Source: Trueperaceae bacterium (lineage in GTDB: Bacteria > Deinococcota > Deinococci > Deinococcales > Trueperaceae). From it: a stretch of DNA of 64,000 nt. The notes under the pieces were generated by a model. That model made no database searches. It was not told the DNA's origin and saw nothing but the letters and a program-made list of their open reading frames with translations. The stretch covers positions 266,001-330,000 of the forward strand of contig JAMLIB010000001.1 in NCBI GenBank assembly GCA_023954415.1, given 5' to 3'. The translations under genes and the position numbers were made by a program. Of this stretch, positions 1 through 8,436 are shown piece by piece. The stretch's first letter is position 1. Each line of letters starts with the position of its first letter.

Positions 1-800
1 GCCACCTCGCTGCCCGCCATGTCGAGGAACGTGGCGCCGGACTCGCCAGTGATTATCCGCGCGTTCTCGTACCAGGCGCCGGAGCCGGGGGCGTCGACCG
101 ACAGGTCGACGGCGAAGACCTGGGCGTCCCAGGTCGCGCGGACGAGGAAGTACGCCGACTCGCCGCCCTGCGACTGGTCCGTGTACGGGCTCGTGGCCAG
201 GACCTCGGTGTCGCCGCCGAGCGGCGTGGCCGTCCGCTCCCGCGTGTCTACGAGCCACTGGACGGGGAAGCCCGCCAGACCGCACACCGCCGGGTCGTCC
301 AGCACCACCGCCCACCGCCCTAGGCGCGACACCTGGAGCGCCGTCGGGCACGCCTGCCTGGCGATGCTCGGGTTCACGAGCAGGCCCCCGCCCGGCTCGC
401 TCAACGTTAGGGCCGCGGCGGCGTCCTCGGCGAACGCGGTCGGGGAGGCCACGTCGATCCCCTCGACGTCGAAGCGCTGCAGGTACGCGCTCACCTGCGG
501 CGTTCCGCCGGCGGACGCCACGCTGCGCGACAGCACCCAGGCGGCCGCCCGCGCGCCCGCGCGGTCCTCGAAGTCGATGGCCACGGCGTTGGCCGAGAGC
601 ACCCTCTCGCTCCCCGCCACGTAGCGGAGCCGCGGGCTGGCCTGTGGGCCGGCGTCCTCGAGGAGCACCAGCTCCGGACCGCCGGCGCCGGTGATGCCGA
701 CGATCAGCATGGTCGGCGGGCGCGGTTCCGAGGTTCCCGTGCACGCGCCGAGGAACAGGACGGCGGCGCAGGCCAGCAGCCGGATGCGGTGAGCGTTCAT
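1..800 (-). CDS. Secreted lipoprotein of unknown function, 3' end cut off by the window
   Basis: The gene starts at ATG 800 and reads leftward off the window edge, so about 266 residues are visible and the C-terminus is missing. The N-terminus is a signal peptide ending in a lipobox (LFLGAC, Cys about residue 20), so the protein should be lipid-anchored. The rest has beta-strand-like segments and a few cysteines and matches no family I recognise; a beta-propeller is possible but unproven. The start overlaps the lptD stop by 4 bases (ATGA), so it is translationally coupled as the last visible gene of an lptG-lptF-lptD operon. That position suggests a role in outer-membrane assembly, by inference only. 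Confidence 0.75.
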   Translation of the reverse strand, partial: MNAHRIRLLACAAVLFLGACTGTSEPRPPTMLIVGITGAGGPELVLLEDAGPQASPRLRYVAGSERVLSANAVAIDFEDRAGARAAAWVLSRSVASAGGTPQVSAYLQRFDVEGIDVASPTAFAEDAAAALTLSEPGGGLLVNPSIARQACPTALQVSRLGRWAVVLDDPAVCGLAGFPVQWLVDTRERTATPLGGDTEVLATSPYTDQSQGGESAYFLVRATWDAQVFAVDLSVDAPGSGAWYENARIITGESGATFLDMAGSEV

Positions 801-3778
801 GGTCGCCTTTCCGGTATCACCCAGCCAGTGTCGAACACGTGGCCGAGGCCCTGGGTCGTGCCGGGGGTCGTCAGCGTGATGGCCAGGGCGCCGGTCCTGG
901 AGTCCCAGGAGCCGTACAACGCCCAGCAGCAACGGTTCCAGACCGCGACGAAGCGCGGCCTGAGGTCGATGCCGGTCGCCGAGCCGCCGGTCAGGTTCCA
1001 GACGTCGTCTATGACCATCCCGACGTAGAGGGTGTCCAGCGGCCGCGCCATGAGCGCCACTTCCTGCAACGTCAGGCGCCCGGTCGCGACCGCCTCGGCC
1101 GCGTAGTCGTACGTCCCCGTGTAGCCGACCGTGCCCTGGAGCCCGACCCTGTCCCAGAGGTCGACGCCGAACGTCAGGTTCGCGCGCCGCAGGTACGTCG
1201 TGGGCTGCTGCTCGTCGTGCCATAGGAGCTCGACGAAGCCGTCGACGCCGAAGCGCACTGGTCCGGCGACGCGGTCGACGACGAGCGCCCTCCCCGTCAA
1301 CGTCGAGGACCGGTAGCCCAGCGCCCGTCCCGCAGGGGCGAGCGCCGGGTCGGCGATCGTCGTGTAGCGCACTTGCCAGTCGGGGCTACCGGAGGCGGGG
1401 GCGCCTTCCAGCGTGAACGCGAGCTGGCGCGCGTACGGCTCCGGCTGCGGCAGGCCGAGCCAAGCGGTGTCGAGCCAGAGGAGGCCCTCGGCCTGCGCGG
1501 CGGCGACCCCGGGCCACACCAGGCGCAGCTTGCTGGCGGACAACCGGCCGCTCGGCAGCGCGATGCGCTCGCTCGCGTCGAACTGCAGACCGCCGAGGGT
1601 GGCGGCGGCCTCGACCCCGAAGGCGCTCACCTGCCCCAGATCGAGGTCGCGCGCGTAGGTGACGGCGAGGCCCGGCACGGCGTCCGTATGCGCCAGCGTG
1701 CCGAGCGTCAGCTTGACCTCGAGGTCGTCGAAGTGATCGGCGGGCTGGCCGGCGGCCGGGGTCAGTGGCGAGTACCGGTAGGCCGTGGTGGCGCTGAGCT
1801 CCACGACGCCTTGCACCCCGATGCTCGCCGTCGCCGAGGTCTCCGTCGTGTCGTGCGGCTCGCCCGTGAGCCGGTCGGGCGTGCGCATGAGGTCCTGCGA
1901 GTGCTCGACGGTGAGGCTCGCCCGCACCGTCCCCCGGCTCGTCAGCGTGAGCGTCGTATCCAGCGTGCCCGGATCGCCGGCCTTCAAGTCGTACGCGTTC
2001 TTGACGGTGAGGCTGATCCAGTCGAGGTTGCCGAGGAGCGTGAGGGTGGACTCCAGGGGCGCCCAGCCGACCTGCGTCGGATCGCGGTCGTCGACGATCA
2101 CGTAGCCGGCCCTCTGCTCGAAGCGCAGCCAGGCGACCGGGTCGAGGCGCAGCCTGGCGCGCACGTCGCTGCGGTTGCGGTAGGGGAGGACGTCGAAGCG
2201 GTACGGCGTCTCGCCCTCGCGCACGTTGCGGGTGTAGGTGACGCCGAGCGCGCCGAAGCCGCCGAGCGCCTGCTGCAGGGTCAGGCTGCTCGCCCAGTCC
2301 ACCTGCCTCTCGCCCGTGTCGTAGTAGTAGCCCGTGAAGTCGGTACTACCCTCCAGGCGCGCGCCGGACCAGAGGTCGAGCGGGGTGAGCGACAGGGCGT
2401 GCGACTCGACGGCCCGACCGCCAGTGCTGATGGGGGACACGGCCGCTGAACGGTTCAGGGGGTTGCTGCGGTCCTGGAAGGCGCCCACGTCCACGAAGAG
2501 CCGCTCGAGCTTGAGCACACCGGCCACGGGGTCGGGCAGGGCCTCGGGCTCCAGTCGCAGCCTAGCCAGCGTCTGGAGGGGAACGGTGCTGCCCGCGTAG
2601 CTCGGCGTCGTGACCGTGTCCGTCGGGTCGGAGTCCACGTAGACCTGGCTCGTGAAGCGGCCGACGACGCCGTTCCTGACGTCGCTCGCGCTCACCTCCG
2701 CCTCCCAGATGCCGGGGCGGCGCGAGTCGTCGCGCCGCACGGCGAAGCTCGTCTGCGGCGGGCCGAGCACTTCTTCGTCCGCGTAGTCGAGCCGCACGGT
2801 GAAGATCGGCTCCGTCCTGCCGGTGACCGGTCCGGCCGTTCCGCCGACGCCGTAGGTGAGGAAGCCCGGGGTGTAGTCGACGGCGAACGCCCCCTTGCCG
2901 CGCTCCGTGTAGTAGCGGTGGTACAGGGAGCCGCCGAGGTAGCTCTCGACGACGCCCCCGCCGAGGAGCGCATCGCCGAACCAGCCGCCGCCCGGCAGCA
3001 CGTCGGCGTAGTAGCGGATCCCGACGTCGCCGTAGGCGTCCGCCCCGGAGGCGTACGGCCAGTCGATGGCGAGGAGCGCCCGGTGCGTCGCGTCGCCGGT
3101 GGCGTACTCGAGGCGCGGCTGGCGGTCCTGTGGCCCGATCGGTAGGACCATCACGGGCAGGTACATGACGGCGACGCCGCGCACGAGCACGGTGGCGCCG
3201 AACGCGACGAGTCGGTCGCCCGGGTAGATCTCCACCTGGTCGGCGGTGAAGGCGTAGTCTTCCAGCTCCTGGCCGCACCGCGTGCAGGGGCTGAAGAAGC
3301 CCATAGCGACCCTGATCAGCCCCGGCACGCGGCTGGCGCGGTCGCCCTTCACGTCGATGGCCTCGGTCACGATGAGAACGTCGTCGCCGATGAACGTCTC
3401 GTCGCGCAGGTCGATGACGAGGTCGTCGCCGGTCACGGTCTGGCCGCCCGACGTGAACGTGCCCGGACCGATGACGCGCACGATGCGGTTCGTGAGGTCG
3501 ACCTCGACGTGGTTCGCCCGCAGCTCGTCGGAGTCGATGCGCACGATCAGGTCGTCTCCCGTCAGCACGTAGAGGGCCACCTCGGTGCCGTCCGGCAGGG
3601 TGACGGTGCGGATCTCGAGGCGGCTGTCGGGGTCCGAGGCCGCGTCGATGCTGATGCGCGCCGCGCCCGCCCACGCGGCGAGGAGCGCGAGGCCTAGAGC
3701 GCAGAGGACCGAGCGCGCCCGGCGGCCGGCGCTCGAGGCCGGTGCTCGCACCGACGGTAGCCGGGAGCACGGTGGCAT
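797..3778 (-). CDS. lptD: LptD/OstA-like outer-membrane assembly protein
   Basis: 993 residues with an N-terminal hydrophobic signal segment (about 21-38). An OstA-like periplasmic domain follows (about 40-180) with repeated strands of the LptA/LptD jellyroll type. A short Cys pair (SPCTRCGQE) follows, and then a long beta-strand-rich region as expected for a C-terminal outer-membrane barrel. In proteobacteria LptD inserts lipopolysaccharide into the outer leaflet; in Deinococcota the cargo is not known to be classical LPS. The two upstream genes encode LptF/LptG permeases, and the gap to the preceding stop is only 3 bases, which supports the assignment. The ATG at 3778 directly precedes the signal peptide. 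Substrate and partner identity are inferred. Confidence 0.8.
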   Translation of the reverse strand: MPPCSRLPSVRAPASSAGRRARSVLCALGLALLAAWAGAARISIDAASDPDSRLEIRTVTLPDGTEVALYVLTGDDLIVRIDSDELRANHVEVDLTNRIVRVIGPGTFTSGGQTVTGDDLVIDLRDETFIGDDVLIVTEAIDVKGDRASRVPGLIRVAMGFFSPCTRCGQELEDYAFTADQVEIYPGDRLVAFGATVLVRGVAVMYLPVMVLPIGPQDRQPRLEYATGDATHRALLAIDWPYASGADAYGDVGIRYYADVLPGGGWFGDALLGGGVVESYLGGSLYHRYYTERGKGAFAVDYTPGFLTYGVGGTAGPVTGRTEPIFTVRLDYADEEVLGPPQTSFAVRRDDSRRPGIWEAEVSASDVRNGVVGRFTSQVYVDSDPTDTVTTPSYAGSTVPLQTLARLRLEPEALPDPVAGVLKLERLFVDVGAFQDRSNPLNRSAAVSPISTGGRAVESHALSLTPLDLWSGARLEGSTDFTGYYYDTGERQVDWASSLTLQQALGGFGALGVTYTRNVREGETPYRFDVLPYRNRSDVRARLRLDPVAWLRFEQRAGYVIVDDRDPTQVGWAPLESTLTLLGNLDWISLTVKNAYDLKAGDPGTLDTTLTLTSRGTVRASLTVEHSQDLMRTPDRLTGEPHDTTETSATASIGVQGVVELSATTAYRYSPLTPAAGQPADHFDDLEVKLTLGTLAHTDAVPGLAVTYARDLDLGQVSAFGVEAAATLGGLQFDASERIALPSGRLSASKLRLVWPGVAAAQAEGLLWLDTAWLGLPQPEPYARQLAFTLEGAPASGSPDWQVRYTTIADPALAPAGRALGYRSSTLTGRALVVDRVAGPVRFGVDGFVELLWHDEQQPTTYLRRANLTFGVDLWDRVGLQGTVGYTGTYDYAAEAVATGRLTLQEVALMARPLDTLYVGMVIDDVWNLTGGSATGIDLRPRFVAVWNRCCWALYGSWDSRTGALAITLTTPGTTQGLGHVFDTGWVIPERRP

Positions 3779-3781
3779 GGC

Positions 3782-4849
3782 TCAGCGCCGCCTGGCGGCC
3801 ACGAGCAGTAGGGCGCCGGCCAGCAGGTACAGGGACACGGGCGCCCAGCCGGCCACCCAGGCCGGCACCGTGCCCTGGGCGCCGAGGAGCTTGGCCACGC
3901 TCCACGTAGCGTAGTAGGCGAACGTGAGGAGGAGCACCGCCAGGAAGCCGAGGCCGGCGCCACGCCTGAACGTGAAGAGGCCGACGGCCGCGGCGAAGAG
4001 CGCGAAGGCGGCGGCCGCGAGCGGCTCGGCCAGCTTGCGGTGGAGCGCCGTCCACTCCGCCGCCAGGTCGGTGCCGCCGGTGCGGAGCCGCTCGACGAGC
4101 TGCCCGAGCGGCAGGTAGACGAGGTCCGGGTTGGAGGTAGAGGCCGCCGCCAGGCCGCGCACCGGCAGGGTGGCGGCGTCGGCGGACGTGTCGAGCGTGA
4201 GCCGCGCGTCGCGCAGCACGCGCATCCTGATCCCCTCGAGCCGCCAGACGCCGGCTTCGGGGTCGGGGACGCCGCGCTCGGCCGTTATCACCTCGCGCGG
4301 TCCGCTGCTGCCGCCGGGGGTGATGACGGTGACGTCCTCGAAGACGCCGCCCTGGCCGACCGCGCCGACGAAGATGCTCCGCCCCAGCGAGTCCGTGAAG
4401 AACGTCCCGGCCCTCACGAGCGTCTCGGGGCTGACGAGCATGATGTCCTTCTCGATCTCGGCCGCGCGCCGCTCGCTCCAGGGCACGACGAGTTCGCTGT
4501 TGACGATGGCCACCGCGCTCACCGCCAGACCGAGGCCGACGAGCGGGAGGATGAACGCTCGCGGCGAGAGCCCGAGGAGGAGGGCCGCCTTCACCTCGCC
4601 GTCCTCGCCCAACCGGGTCATCGCCAGGAGGGCCGCGAACAGGAGCGCGAGCGGCAGGCCGGGGGCGGCGGCCGCGGGGAGCTTGTAGAGGAGGTAGCGC
4701 GCGAGCAACGAGACGCCGACGCCCCGCGCCAGCACGTCGGCCAGCACGTCGAGGAAGAAGTAGAGGAGCAGGAGGAGCACGAGCGCCACGACGCCCACCG
4801 CGAAGAGCGGCAGCGTCTCGGCTACGAGGTAGCGCCCCCAGCGCCTCAT
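3782..4849 (-). CDS. lptF: LptF/LptG (YjgP/YjgQ) family permease
   Basis: 355 residues starting MRRWGRYLV. Membrane segments near residues 10-35, 55-75 and 95-120 are followed by a roughly 150-residue periplasmic beta-rich domain and three C-terminal membrane segments. This is the YjgP/YjgQ layout. In the Lpt system two such permeases pair with an LptB ATPase to extract lipid from the inner membrane; no ATPase gene is next to them here. The start overlaps the stop of the upstream paralogue by 4 bases (ATGA), which fixes the start at 4849. Calling this copy F and the other G is arbitrary from sequence alone. Confidence 0.85.
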   Translation of the reverse strand: MRRWGRYLVAETLPLFAVGVVALVLLLLLYFFLDVLADVLARGVGVSLLARYLLYKLPAAAAPGLPLALLFAALLAMTRLGEDGEVKAALLLGLSPRAFILPLVGLGLAVSAVAIVNSELVVPWSERRAAEIEKDIMLVSPETLVRAGTFFTDSLGRSIFVGAVGQGGVFEDVTVITPGGSSGPREVITAERGVPDPEAGVWRLEGIRMRVLRDARLTLDTSADAATLPVRGLAAASTSNPDLVYLPLGQLVERLRTGGTDLAAEWTALHRKLAEPLAAAAFALFAAAVGLFTFRRGAGLGFLAVLLLTFAYYATWSVAKLLGAQGTVPAWVAGWAPVSLYLLAGALLLVAARRR

Positions 4850-5907
4850 GAGCGCAACGTCCGCGTGGCGAGGAGCCCGGCCCCGACGCTCGCGAGGGTC
4901 GGGGTCAGCCACGCGGCGACCAGTGGGCCGACCGCGCCGGCCTGGAAGAGGTTCCCGGCGAGTATCCAGGTCGCCCAGAAGGCGACGAGCAGGACGATCG
5001 TCCAGGCCAACCCGGCCGCCCGGCCCCGGACGCGCAGGGCCAGGGCGGCCGCGAAGGCGGCGAAGATGGCCGAGCTGAGGGCGTCGGCCAGGCGCCGGTG
5101 CAGGTCGTGCGTGAGCTCGCGCGTGTCGCCGCCGGCGCGCTGCACGGACCTCAGGGTGCGCCACACCTGGTCGAGGCTCAGGTTGGTCGAGCGCACGAGC
5201 GTCTCGCCCGGGCTCGACTCGAGCGCGAACGGCAGGCTGACGTCGCCCGAGCGCACGGGCGCGGACCCAGCACGCGTCACCTGGGCGTCCGTCAACCGCC
5301 ACGTCTTCGCGCCGGCGTCCCACTGGCCGTTCCTCGCGCTGTACAACGTGCCGTCCGCCAACTGCACGACCACGCCCTCGAGGTTGGCGAGCGTGTGATC
5401 GCCGGTCAGGGAGCGGACGCGCGCGGCGTAGTAGACGGCGTCGTCGATCCGGTAGGCGGAGTCGATCTGCACCTCGGCCGGAGGGCGCGCGTAGACGAAC
5501 GCGTCGATCCGGCGCTGGTAGGCGGCCTCGCCGCGCGGCTCGAGGAAGCCGTTGTTGACGAGCGAGAGCACCCCGACCGCTACCCCGAAGAGGACGAGCG
5601 GTCGGAAGAGGCTCATGGGCGGCACGCCCATCGCGTAGGCGGCCTTGAGCTCGCTGTCCTTGGCCAGTCGGCCGCCCGTCAGGAGCACCGCGAAGACGAC
5701 GCCGACGGGCAGCGCCAGGTGCAAGAACCAGGGCGTGCGGTAGAGCAGGAGCGCGCCGATATCGGCCGCGGAGGCGCTCTGCTCGACGAGGAAGCGCGCG
5801 AGGACGCTCAGGAAGTCGATGGAGAGGAGCAGGCAGATGGCCGCCACGCCGAGCGGGTAGAGACCGGCCGTCTCTCGCAGGAGCGCTCTCTGCAGGCGTC
5901 TCGGCAC
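4846..5907 (-). CDS. lptG: LptF/LptG (YjgP/YjgQ) family permease, first gene of the operon
   Basis: 353 residues with the same membrane-periplasmic domain-membrane plan as its downstream neighbour, including the family-typical VVFAVLLTGGRLAKDSELKA stretch after the second membrane segment. It heads the operon lptG-lptF-lptD-lipoprotein. The start is GTG at 5907, chosen because a TATACT -10 box ends 6 bases before it and there is no Shine-Dalgarno sequence, so the mRNA should be leaderless. It should form the inner-membrane permease heterodimer of the export machine. Confidence 0.85.
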   Translation of the reverse strand: MPRRLQRALLRETAGLYPLGVAAICLLLSIDFLSVLARFLVEQSASAADIGALLLYRTPWFLHLALPVGVVFAVLLTGGRLAKDSELKAAYAMGVPPMSLFRPLVLFGVAVGVLSLVNNGFLEPRGEAAYQRRIDAFVYARPPAEVQIDSAYRIDDAVYYAARVRSLTGDHTLANLEGVVVQLADGTLYSARNGQWDAGAKTWRLTDAQVTRAGSAPVRSGDVSLPFALESSPGETLVRSTNLSLDQVWRTLRSVQRAGGDTRELTHDLHRRLADALSSAIFAAFAAALALRVRGRAAGLAWTIVLLVAFWATWILAGNLFQAGAVGPLVAAWLTPTLASVGAGLLATRTLRS

Positions 5908-5913
5908 CCGCCG

Positions 5914-5919
5914 AGTATA
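5914..5919 (-). promoter_or_regulatory. Leaderless-type -10 box (TATACT) of the lpt operon
   Basis: TATACT ends 6 bases before the GTG start at 5907, so transcription should begin at or next to the start codon. No convincing -35 hexamer is visible. Confidence 0.6.
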
Positions 5920-6017
5920 CCGAGGCCGGATGTGACACCGATATGCGCGTGCTGCGCGAGCGATTCCCCTCTCCAGGGCATGAGAGGGGCTTTACTGAAG
6001 GCGTCGCGCGCCCGCGA

Positions 6018-6023
6018 TAGGAT
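6018..6023 (+). promoter_or_regulatory. Leaderless-type -10 box (TAGGAT) of the DUF4388-trmB operon
   Basis: TAGGAT ends 7 bases before GTG 6031. It overlaps the in-frame ATG at 6022, which argues for GTG 6031 as the real start. Confidence 0.45.
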
Positions 6024-6030
6024 GGCGGCC

Positions 6031-6858
6031 GTGACTGGTACGCTCGGCCTCTTCTCGCTCGTGGACCTGTTCCAGCTCCTGGCGGCGGCGAAGCGCACGG
6101 GGCGGCTCACGGTGGACCACCCGTCGGGGCTCGCGCGCGTGTACTTCGACCGCGGCAAGGTCGTCCACGCCGAGTTCTGCGAGTTGACGGGCGAGCGGGC
6201 CGTCTACGCCCTCTTCGCCGACGAGCGTGGCACGTTCGAGTTCCGCATCGGCCTCACGGCCCCCAGCGACTCCATCACCGTCGGCACGGAGAACCTGATC
6301 CTCGAGGCCGTGCGGTTGCTCGACGAGGAGCGGCGCTCGACGGGCCGGGAGGAGATGCCGACCCTCTCGCGCGACGCCGTGCCGGCGCTGCCCGTCGTCG
6401 GTCCTTACGGGCCGCGCGCGGTCACGCTCACGGCCGACGAGCAGCGCGTGCTGGCCCACGTCGACGGTCACCGGACCGTCACGCGCATCGCCGTCGACCT
6501 CGGGATCGAGCCCGAGGAGGCCCTCGTGATCTGCGACAGGCTCATCCGCACGGGCGTCCTCAAGCTGCAGAACCGGCGCGCGCGCACCGCGCGGCTCGTG
6601 ACCCGGCTCGCCGGACAGCGCCAGGCGCCCGGCAGCGTCGGCCTCGACCCGTCCATCGTCGAGGCCTGGGAGAAGGTCCTAGGCCACACGGTGAACAAGG
6701 TCGTCTGTCGGCGCGACGACGGCAGCGTGCAGCTCTTCTCCGCCTTCACGGTGAAGGGTGCGGGCCCCTACCTGGAGATCGGTCGCGATACCCTCGTGAG
6801 GGCCGACCTGCGCGTCAACGAGGCGCTGCTCGTGAGGCCGTACGTAGAGGAAGCCTGA
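6031..6858 (+). CDS. DUF4388 (PATAN-like) domain protein
   Basis: 275 residues. The first ~100 form a DUF4388 domain (TGTLGLFSLVDLFQLLAAAK, then GRLTVDHPSG and FDRGKVVHAEF), a fold common in Deinococcota and myxobacteria and linked to signalling or gliding regulators. A winged-helix-like middle (about 140-180) and a small C-terminal domain with an IVEAWEKVLG segment follow. The molecular role is unknown. Start GTG 6031 is chosen because a TAGGAT -10 box lies 7 bases upstream; ATG 6022 is the alternative. The stop overlaps the trmB start (ATGA), so it is the first gene of an operon running to 11525. Confidence 0.8.
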   Translation: MTGTLGLFSLVDLFQLLAAAKRTGRLTVDHPSGLARVYFDRGKVVHAEFCELTGERAVYALFADERGTFEFRIGLTAPSDSITVGTENLILEAVRLLDEERRSTGREEMPTLSRDAVPALPVVGPYGPRAVTLTADEQRVLAHVDGHRTVTRIAVDLGIEPEEALVICDRLIRTGVLKLQNRRARTARLVTRLAGQRQAPGSVGLDPSIVEAWEKVLGHTVNKVVCRRDDGSVQLFSAFTVKGAGPYLEIGRDTLVRADLRVNEALLVRPYVEEA

Positions 6859-7886
6859 TGATCACCGAGACGACGCACGAGCGAGGTCAGCGGGGGTCGG
6901 GCGATCGGCCCCACGTGCTCCTCCGCTGGCGCGCGCTGAGCTTCCCGGCCGACTGGGACGCCGTGTTCCGAGCCCCGGCACCGGTCGCCCGTGGCTTGAC
7001 CGTCGAGGTCGGCTTCGGCGACGGTCGCTTCACGGTGGCGCGCGCCCTCGCCGAGCCGGACATGCGCTTCGTCGGCCTCGAGGTCTCCTCGGGGAGCCTG
7101 CAGCGCGCCCTCAAGCGCATCGAGCGCTCCGGCGCGCGGAACGTGCGCCTCGCGAAGGCCGGCGCGCACGTCGCCCTCGAGCAGCTCTTCGCGCCCGCCT
7201 CGCTCGACGCGATCGTCGTCAACTTCCCATGCCCGTGGCCGAAGGAGAGGCACGCCAAGCACCGCCTGCTCAGCCGCCGCTTCCTGAGCTTGGCCGGCTC
7301 GCGTCTGAGGCCCGGCGGCGACGTGCGGCTCGCCACCGACCACCCCGAGTACCTCGGTTACGCCCTCGAGGAGGCCGCCGCCACCGGGCTGTACGACGTG
7401 CTGCGGCCGGAGGCCCCCGCGGGGGTCTTCGAGACGAAGTACGCCCTCAAGTGGCGAGACCAGGGCAAGCCCCTTCACTACGTCGTGTTCAGGCGCAACG
7501 CGTCTGAAGCGCCGGAGCACCCGCACCTAGAGAGGCCGGACCCCATGCCGCACGCGCTCCTGCGGGGCGAGCTCCCGCTCGACCCCCCGTTCACCAAGGT
7601 CGTCCTCCCTTACGCCGATGGGCACGTCATCCTGCACGAGGCGCTGCGCTCGCTCGGCGGCGAGGATGGCCGCGGCCGCATCCTCGTCCGCGCCACCGTG
7701 GAGGAGGAGACCCTGCGGCAGCAGCTCATGGTCGTCGCCCAGGAACGTGGCGCCGGCGAGGTCATCGTGCGCCTGGAGACGTTCGGCGACCCGCTCGTCA
7801 CCCAGGCGGCGCGCGGTTGCGTCCACGCCGTCACCGAGTGGCTGCTCGCGGCGGGCGGCCTGAGCGTGAAGGCGAGGAACTACTGA
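6858..7886 (+). CDS. trmB: tRNA (guanine-N7)-methyltransferase TrmB with C-terminal extension
   Basis: 342 residues, against roughly 210-240 for most TrmB. It should methylate G46 of tRNAs using SAM. The SAM-binding motif is EVGFGDGRF (50-58). The family motif usually written P-D-P-W-P-K-x-R-H reads FPCPWPKERH (123-132), so the Asp that is important in studied TrmB enzymes is Cys125 here. The TrmB core ends near residue 215 and an unassigned ~120-residue domain follows. The gene overlaps the DUF4388 gene by 1 base at its start codon, and the next gene starts 1 base after its stop. The family call is solid; activity with Cys125 is uncertain. Confidence 0.88.
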   Translation: MITETTHERGQRGSGDRPHVLLRWRALSFPADWDAVFRAPAPVARGLTVEVGFGDGRFTVARALAEPDMRFVGLEVSSGSLQRALKRIERSGARNVRLAKAGAHVALEQLFAPASLDAIVVNFPCPWPKERHAKHRLLSRRFLSLAGSRLRPGGDVRLATDHPEYLGYALEEAAATGLYDVLRPEAPAGVFETKYALKWRDQGKPLHYVVFRRNASEAPEHPHLERPDPMPHALLRGELPLDPPFTKVVLPYADGHVILHEALRSLGGEDGRGRILVRATVEEETLRQQLMVVAQERGAGEVIVRLETFGDPLVTQAARGCVHAVTEWLLAAGGLSVKARNY

Positions 7887-7887
7887 G

Positions 7888-8436
7888 ATGGCGGGTCGGG
7901 AAGCGCTCACGGCGGTGGAGCGCTGGCGGGCGGAGAAGGACGCCTTCCTGCGCGATCACCCGCGCTCGCCGCTGCGGGGGGACGCCGGCTTCGACGGCCT
8001 CGCCTACTACCCCTACGACCCCGCGGCCAGCGTGGTCGCCACCCTGGAACGAGCGCGCTCGCCGGAGCGGGTCCGGTTGGCGACGAGCAGCGGCGACGAG
8101 CGCGCCTACCTCGAGTTCGGCCGCGCGCGCTTCGTCCTGGCCGGCACCGACGTCACGCTGACGCTGTTCGCCTCCGTCGACGAGCCGGACGGCCCGCGAC
8201 TGTTCCTGCCCTTCGCCGATGCCACCTCCGGCGGCGAGACCTACGGGGCCGGCCGCTACCTCGACCTGTCGCTGGCCGCCGATGCGCAAGGCGAGATCGT
8301 GCTCGACTTCAACTACGCCTACCACCCGTACTGCGCGTACGCCGAGGGTTACTCCTGCGCCCTGCCCCCTGCGGGGAACCGCTTGAGCGTCGCCGTCCGT
8401 GCCGGCGAGCGCCTCCCGGCGGAGGCCGCGACGTGA
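7888..8436 (+). CDS. DUF1684 domain protein
   Basis: 182 residues with the DUF1684 signature: an early WRAEKDAFLRDHPRSPL segment, a middle beta region with FLPFADATSGGETYGAGRY, and the terminal DFNYAYHPYCAY motif with conserved Asp, Asn, His and Cys. The family is widespread and no biochemical function is established. It starts 1 base after the trmB stop and its own stop overlaps the next start (GTGA), so it is translated as part of the operon. Confidence 0.85.
   Translation: MAGREALTAVERWRAEKDAFLRDHPRSPLRGDAGFDGLAYYPYDPAASVVATLERARSPERVRLATSSGDERAYLEFGRARFVLAGTDVTLTLFASVDEPDGPRLFLPFADATSGGETYGAGRYLDLSLAADAQGEIVLDFNYAYHPYCAYAEGYSCALPPAGNRLSVAVRAGERLPAEAAT

Noticed and set aside
1373-2449. 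Long plus-strand reading frame opposite lptD
   Set aside because: It mirrors lptD codons in a high-GC gene, has no recognisable domain, and no ribosome-binding site; a composition artefact.
4040-5398. 452-codon plus-strand frame opposite lptF/lptG
   Set aside because: Low-complexity Arg/Glu/Gly-rich translation, fully antisense to two convincing membrane-protein genes.
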